NCBI GenBank assembly: GCA_030453055.1
Contig: JAKDLC010000077.1
Location: 1-8,238 of the forward strand
Length of the DNA stretch: 8,238 bases
Direction: 5' to 3'
DNA from: Nitrosospira sp.
GTDB lineage: Bacteria > Pseudomonadota > Gammaproteobacteria > Burkholderiales > Nitrosomonadaceae
A model generated the notes under the pieces. The model was not told the origin of the DNA and searched no databases. It saw only the letters and a program-made list of their open reading frames with translations. Within the stretch, counting starts at the first letter, position 1. Each line of letters begins with the position of its first letter. Shown one piece after another: positions 5,459-8,238 of the stretch. The position numbers were made by a program, and so were the translations under genes.

Positions 5459-6964
5459 ATGATTGCTCACGGGGAGGCCGCGAGGCAGGAGGGGGGAACG
5501 GGCGCCGCTTCCTGGCCGCGGCTGCGGCGCAAGCCCAAATCCTTTCTGGAATTGATTTTGCTCGGGTTTGCGCTCGTGGGCTTGCCGCTTATCATTGCGC
5601 TTATCAATACCGCTTTCTCCATCGACCAGTTGGCGGACCAAAGCCGTAGAGCCGTATATCAGGCGGCGCAAATCGCACACGGTAGCCGTGTCCTGACGGA
5701 TGAGATCGCCACCATGGAGCGCGCCGTGCGGCAAACCCATATCCTTGGCGATACGTCACTGCTTGAAAATTATTTTCGTGCGCACCAGAAATTCGAGAGT
5801 ACGGCGGCGAGCCTCCTTGAACTGACCCCTCATACCGAACAAAAGCAATTACTGGAGCAGCTGCTATCATTGGAAGCTTCCATTTTCCGGAAAATTTCCG
5901 CGATGGAGCAGTCATCGGGAGAACTGAGCGATGTGGTGAGCAACTTCGTGCCGCTGCGCGATTCAGCGCGAATTTTTTCCGCAGTCGGCTATGCGCTGAT
6001 CGAGCGCGAGGTGGGTGAAATGCAGGATATGGCGGGATATGCCCGCTTTACCGTAGGGTGGCAATTACTCGCCTTGATTCCATTTGCAATTCTGCTGGCG
6101 TTCATTTTTTCAGTGCGGATCGCGCGTCCCATTCATCAGATCGATGACGCCATCCGTAACATGGGACAGGGTGAATTATACAAAGCGATCCGCGTGGACG
6201 GTCCCCAGGATTTGATATATCTCGGTCAACGCCTGGACTGGATGCGTCGTCGCCTGCTGAAGCTGGAAGAACAGAAAACCCGATTTCTGCAACACGTTTC
6301 GCATGAACTCAAGACGCCGCTCACCGCGATTCGCGAAGGCGCGGATTTGCTTGCGGAAGGCGTGACCGGGGAGTTGACCGCGGAACAACAGCGCATAGCC
6401 AATATCCTTCGCAGCAACAGCGTACAATTGCAGCGGCGCATCGAAGATTTACTGAACTACAGCGCGCTTCAGACGGAGAAATCCGCGCTGGTAAAACAAC
6501 AGGCGGATCTGAGAAAGATCGTGGATGCCGTGCTACAAGATCAGAATCTCATGATCATGAGCAAAGGCCTGAGAATCGAGCTATCGGTTCCGGAATTGAT
6601 CATTGACTGCGACGAACAAAAAATCAAAATTATCGTGGATAATCTGTTATCGAACGCAGTGAAATTCTCTCCCCAGGATGGTTGCATCAGTATCGGCGCG
6701 AGTCAGGCGGGCGAGACGGTTCATCTCGATATTGTCGATGCCGGCGCCGGTGTCGACGATGCGGATGGTGAAAAAGTGTTCGAGCCCTTTTATCAGGGGC
6801 GGCGGGTACTCGACAACCACATCAGGGGAACGGGGCTGGGTCTGTCCATCGCGCGCGAATACGCGTTTGCGCACGGCGGCAACATGGAGTTGATACGCCA
6901 CGCCGGCAATGGCGCACATTTCCGCCTTACCCTGCCTATTCGCGATCCCGAGGGATCTTCATGA
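5459..6964 (+). CDS. glrK: Sensor histidine kinase GlrK (QseE)
   Basis: Inner-membrane kinase that autophosphorylates and passes phosphate to GlrR. It has 501 residues, close to E. coli GlrK. The order is: basic cytoplasmic N-terminus (1-28), TM1 about 29-51, periplasmic helical sensor region about 52-197, TM2 about 198-219, HAMP about 220-272, HisKA with H-box HVSHELKTPL (H282 is the phosphoacceptor), and HATPase with N-box DNLLSNAVKFS (N395, N399), G1 DAGAGV (427-432), F-box FEPFYQG and G2 GTGLGLS (457-463). All motifs needed for kinase activity are present. The name rests on context: the next genes are a QseG-type lipoprotein and an NtrC-type regulator in the enterobacterial order. GAGGG (5450-5454) precedes the ATG with a short 4-base spacer. 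The stop overlaps the next start by four bases (ATGA), implying coupled translation. The stimulus is unknown here; E. coli QseE is reported to respond to adrenaline, phosphate and sulfate. Confidence 0.92.
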   Translation: MIAHGEAARQEGGTGAASWPRLRRKPKSFLELILLGFALVGLPLIIALINTAFSIDQLADQSRRAVYQAAQIAHGSRVLTDEIATMERAVRQTHILGDTSLLENYFRAHQKFESTAASLLELTPHTEQKQLLEQLLSLEASIFRKISAMEQSSGELSDVVSNFVPLRDSARIFSAVGYALIEREVGEMQDMAGYARFTVGWQLLALIPFAILLAFIFSVRIARPIHQIDDAIRNMGQGELYKAIRVDGPQDLIYLGQRLDWMRRRLLKLEEQKTRFLQHVSHELKTPLTAIREGADLLAEGVTGELTAEQQRIANILRSNSVQLQRRIEDLLNYSALQTEKSALVKQQADLRKIVDAVLQDQNLMIMSKGLRIELSVPELIIDCDEQKIKIIVDNLLSNAVKFSPQDGCISIGASQAGETVHLDIVDAGAGVDDADGEKVFEPFYQGRRVLDNHIRGTGLGLSIAREYAFAHGGNMELIRHAGNGAHFRLTLPIRDPEGSS

Positions 6965-7518
6965 ATCGCGTCCGGCGGAAATGGCGAATTCTCGCCGCAG
7001 CGACGTTGACGTTGCTGACCGCCTGCTCGACGGTTCCGGAAAATCAGGCGTTGGTGGCGTTGCCATCCGATTTGCCGGCGGTGTCATTGCCATCCGATTT
7101 GATAGTGACCGGGAACATGGAAGACATGATGCAATATTACGATTCCCTGCGCAAACAGCCGGCGGTCGAACTTGCCCGCGTGTACGACAAGGTAAAATAC
7201 AATTTCGTACAGAACAAAAGCGACGCAAACCGGGCCAGACTGGTATTGCTCCTTATCTTGCCCAATACCGCTTTTCGCGACGTAACCTCGGCGCTCTACC
7301 TGCTCAACGAGTGGCCGCGCGATGGGACGTCCACAACCGGTTTGCAAGGTTTCAGAAGCCTGCTGGTCTCCCTGCTTTCGGAGCAGCAACGGCTGAATCA
7401 CAGTGTTGAAGAATTATCGCAGAGATTGAAGGAGGAGCAAAAACGCGTGGAGACGATGCAGAATCAGATCGAGGCCATTAAAAGAATGGAAAAAAACCTC
7501 ATTCGCGGCGAACGCTAA
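6961..7518 (+). CDS. qseG: QseG/YfhG-like outer-membrane lipoprotein
   Basis: Predicted lipoprotein of 185 residues, the accessory component of the GlrK-GlrR system. The signal sequence MNRVRRKWRI plus a hydrophobic core ends in the lipobox LTAC (19-22), so C22 would be lipidated. Ser at +2 predicts outer-membrane sorting by Lol. A helical middle region includes RARLVLLLILP (91-101) and LLNEWP, and the C-terminus (about 140-180, rich in Glu, Gln, Lys and Arg) looks like a coiled coil. The segment 34-47 carries LPSDL twice, encoded by a 15-bp direct repeat with a 27-bp period. In enterobacteria QseG is known to bind the kinase QseE in the periplasm and promote its activity. The same role is inferred here from gene order, the four-base overlap with glrK and the lipoprotein signature, not from recognised residue identity. 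GAGGGA (6950-6955) supplies a ribosome binding site. Confidence 0.82.
   Translation: MNRVRRKWRILAAATLTLLTACSTVPENQALVALPSDLPAVSLPSDLIVTGNMEDMMQYYDSLRKQPAVELARVYDKVKYNFVQNKSDANRARLVLLLILPNTAFRDVTSALYLLNEWPRDGTSTTGLQGFRSLLVSLLSEQQRLNHSVEELSQRLKEEQKRVETMQNQIEAIKRMEKNLIRGER
7060..7101 (+). repeat. 15-bp direct repeat inside qseG, 27-bp period
   Basis: TTGCCATCCGATTTG occurs exactly at 7060-7074 and again at 7087-7101, in the same reading frame, encoding LPSDL twice just after the lipoprotein N-terminus. The 27-bp period (nine codons) suggests a small in-frame tandem duplication in the linker, whose second copy has since diverged between the repeated words. Confidence 0.75.
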
Positions 7519-7530
7519 AGTAGCAAAAAC

Positions 7531-8238
7531 ATGCCCGACTCCATTCCAAAAATCCTCATCGTCGACGACGATACCGATCTGCTCGAACTACTCATGATCC
7601 GGCTTACCGCTGCCGGCTACAAGGCGGAGGCCGTGCAAAGTGCGGAGGCGGCGCTCAATTATCTGGACGTATCCCGCCCGCAGCTGGTCATTAGCGATAT
7701 GCAGATGAGCGGCATGGATGGAATGGCGTTATTCGAGCACATCCATCGCACGCAACCCACCTTGCCGGTGATCATTCTGACGGCGCACGGCACCATTCCC
7801 GATGCGGTCGCGGCCGTTCAGCGAGGCGTATTCGGTTATCTGGCCAAACCTTTCGACAGCAAGACCCTGTTGGCCAACATTAGCCAGGCTCTCAGGTTTG
7901 TTCCGGCCGGCGCCGATCAGAACGAGCTGTCGCAAGCATCCTGGCGCAAAGGCATCATCACGCAAAGCGCCGTGATGGAGGATCTCCTTACCAGGGCGGG
8001 ACTGGTAGCCGAAGGGGATGCAAGCGTGTTGATTTATGGCGAAAGCGGAGTTGGCAAGGAATTGTTCGCCCATGCCATACATGAAGCATCGAAGCGCCGC
8101 CATAATCCGTTCGTGGCGATAAATTGCGCGGCGATCCCGGAACAATTACTGGAATCCGAGCTGTTCGGACACGTCAAAGGGGCATTTACCGGCGCTGTCC
8201 GGGATCACAAGGGTTTGTTGCAATTGGCGGCGGGGGGG
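7531..8238 (+). CDS. glrR: Sigma-54-dependent response regulator GlrR (QseF), 3' end beyond window
   Basis: NtrC-family transcription activator; the 236 visible residues cover the N-terminal half of a protein normally about 445 long. The receiver domain (about 6-120) has acidic D12 and D13, phosphoacceptor D56 ([11 protein letters not shown]), T84 (ILTAHG) and K106 (AKPF). The AAA+ domain starts at about 141 with Walker A GESGVGKE (170-177) and the sigma-54 contact loop GAFTGA (217-222). Walker B, the sensor motifs and the DNA-binding helix-turn-helix lie outside. Phosphorylated by GlrK, it should oligomerise and remodel RpoN holoenzyme. It begins 12 bases after the qseG stop with a weak ribosome binding site, so it is in the same operon. 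In E. coli the regulon includes the sRNA gene glmY; no such target is visible here. The frame is open to the window edge, which falls in a run of seven G. Confidence 0.95.
   Translation, partial: MPDSIPKILIVDDDTDLLELLMIRLTAAGYKAEAVQSAEAALNYLDVSRPQLVISDMQMSGMDGMALFEHIHRTQPTLPVIILTAHGTIPDAVAAVQRGVFGYLAKPFDSKTLLANISQALRFVPAGADQNELSQASWRKGIITQSAVMEDLLTRAGLVAEGDASVLIYGESGVGKELFAHAIHEASKRRHNPFVAINCAAIPEQLLESELFGHVKGAFTGAVRDHKGLLQLAAGG

Overview
The window looks like chromosomal DNA of a betaproteobacterium, probably an ammonia oxidiser of the Nitrosomonadales (Nitrosospira-like). This is inferred from moderately GC-rich coding sequence, a PEP-CTERM exported protein, a glrK-qseG-glrR operon and REP-type intergenic palindromes; no marker gene proves it. 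All eight supported genes lie on the + strand. No phage, transposase, CRISPR, tRNA or rRNA was seen.

Layout. Positions 1-420 hold no convincing gene but do hold an imperfect long inverted repeat (14-98), a UUCG-type hairpin (251-268) and short direct repeats just before the first gene. Next come ald, a complete alanine dehydrogenase (421-1548), and an exported PEP-CTERM zinc metalloprotease with leishmanolysin-like zinc-site spacing (1601-2527). An intergenic stretch with nested inverted repeats leads to a YbaL/Kef-type cation:proton antiporter with a TrkA-N domain (2645-4366). A REP/BIME-like palindrome pair (4428-4528) separates it from arsC, a glutaredoxin-coupled type arsenate reductase (4565-4918). 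A small eight-cysteine exported protein of unknown function follows (5013-5417), with a perfect hairpin across its stop codon.

The right third is the GlrK-QseG-GlrR (QseE-QseG-QseF) signalling operon: a membrane histidine kinase (5459-6964), an outer-membrane lipoprotein overlapping it by four bases (6961-7518), and a sigma-54-dependent response regulator (7531 to the window end, truncated inside its AAA+ domain). Kinase, lipoprotein and regulator would act together to sense envelope conditions and activate RpoN promoters. The targets are not visible here.

The other genes (ald, metalloprotease, ybaL, arsC, Cys-rich protein) look like independent housekeeping or stress units, not one pathway. 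I found no convincing undescribed system. The points most worth a second look are the metalloprotease zinc site, the orphan Cys-rich exported protein beside the two-component operon, and the intergenic palindromes.
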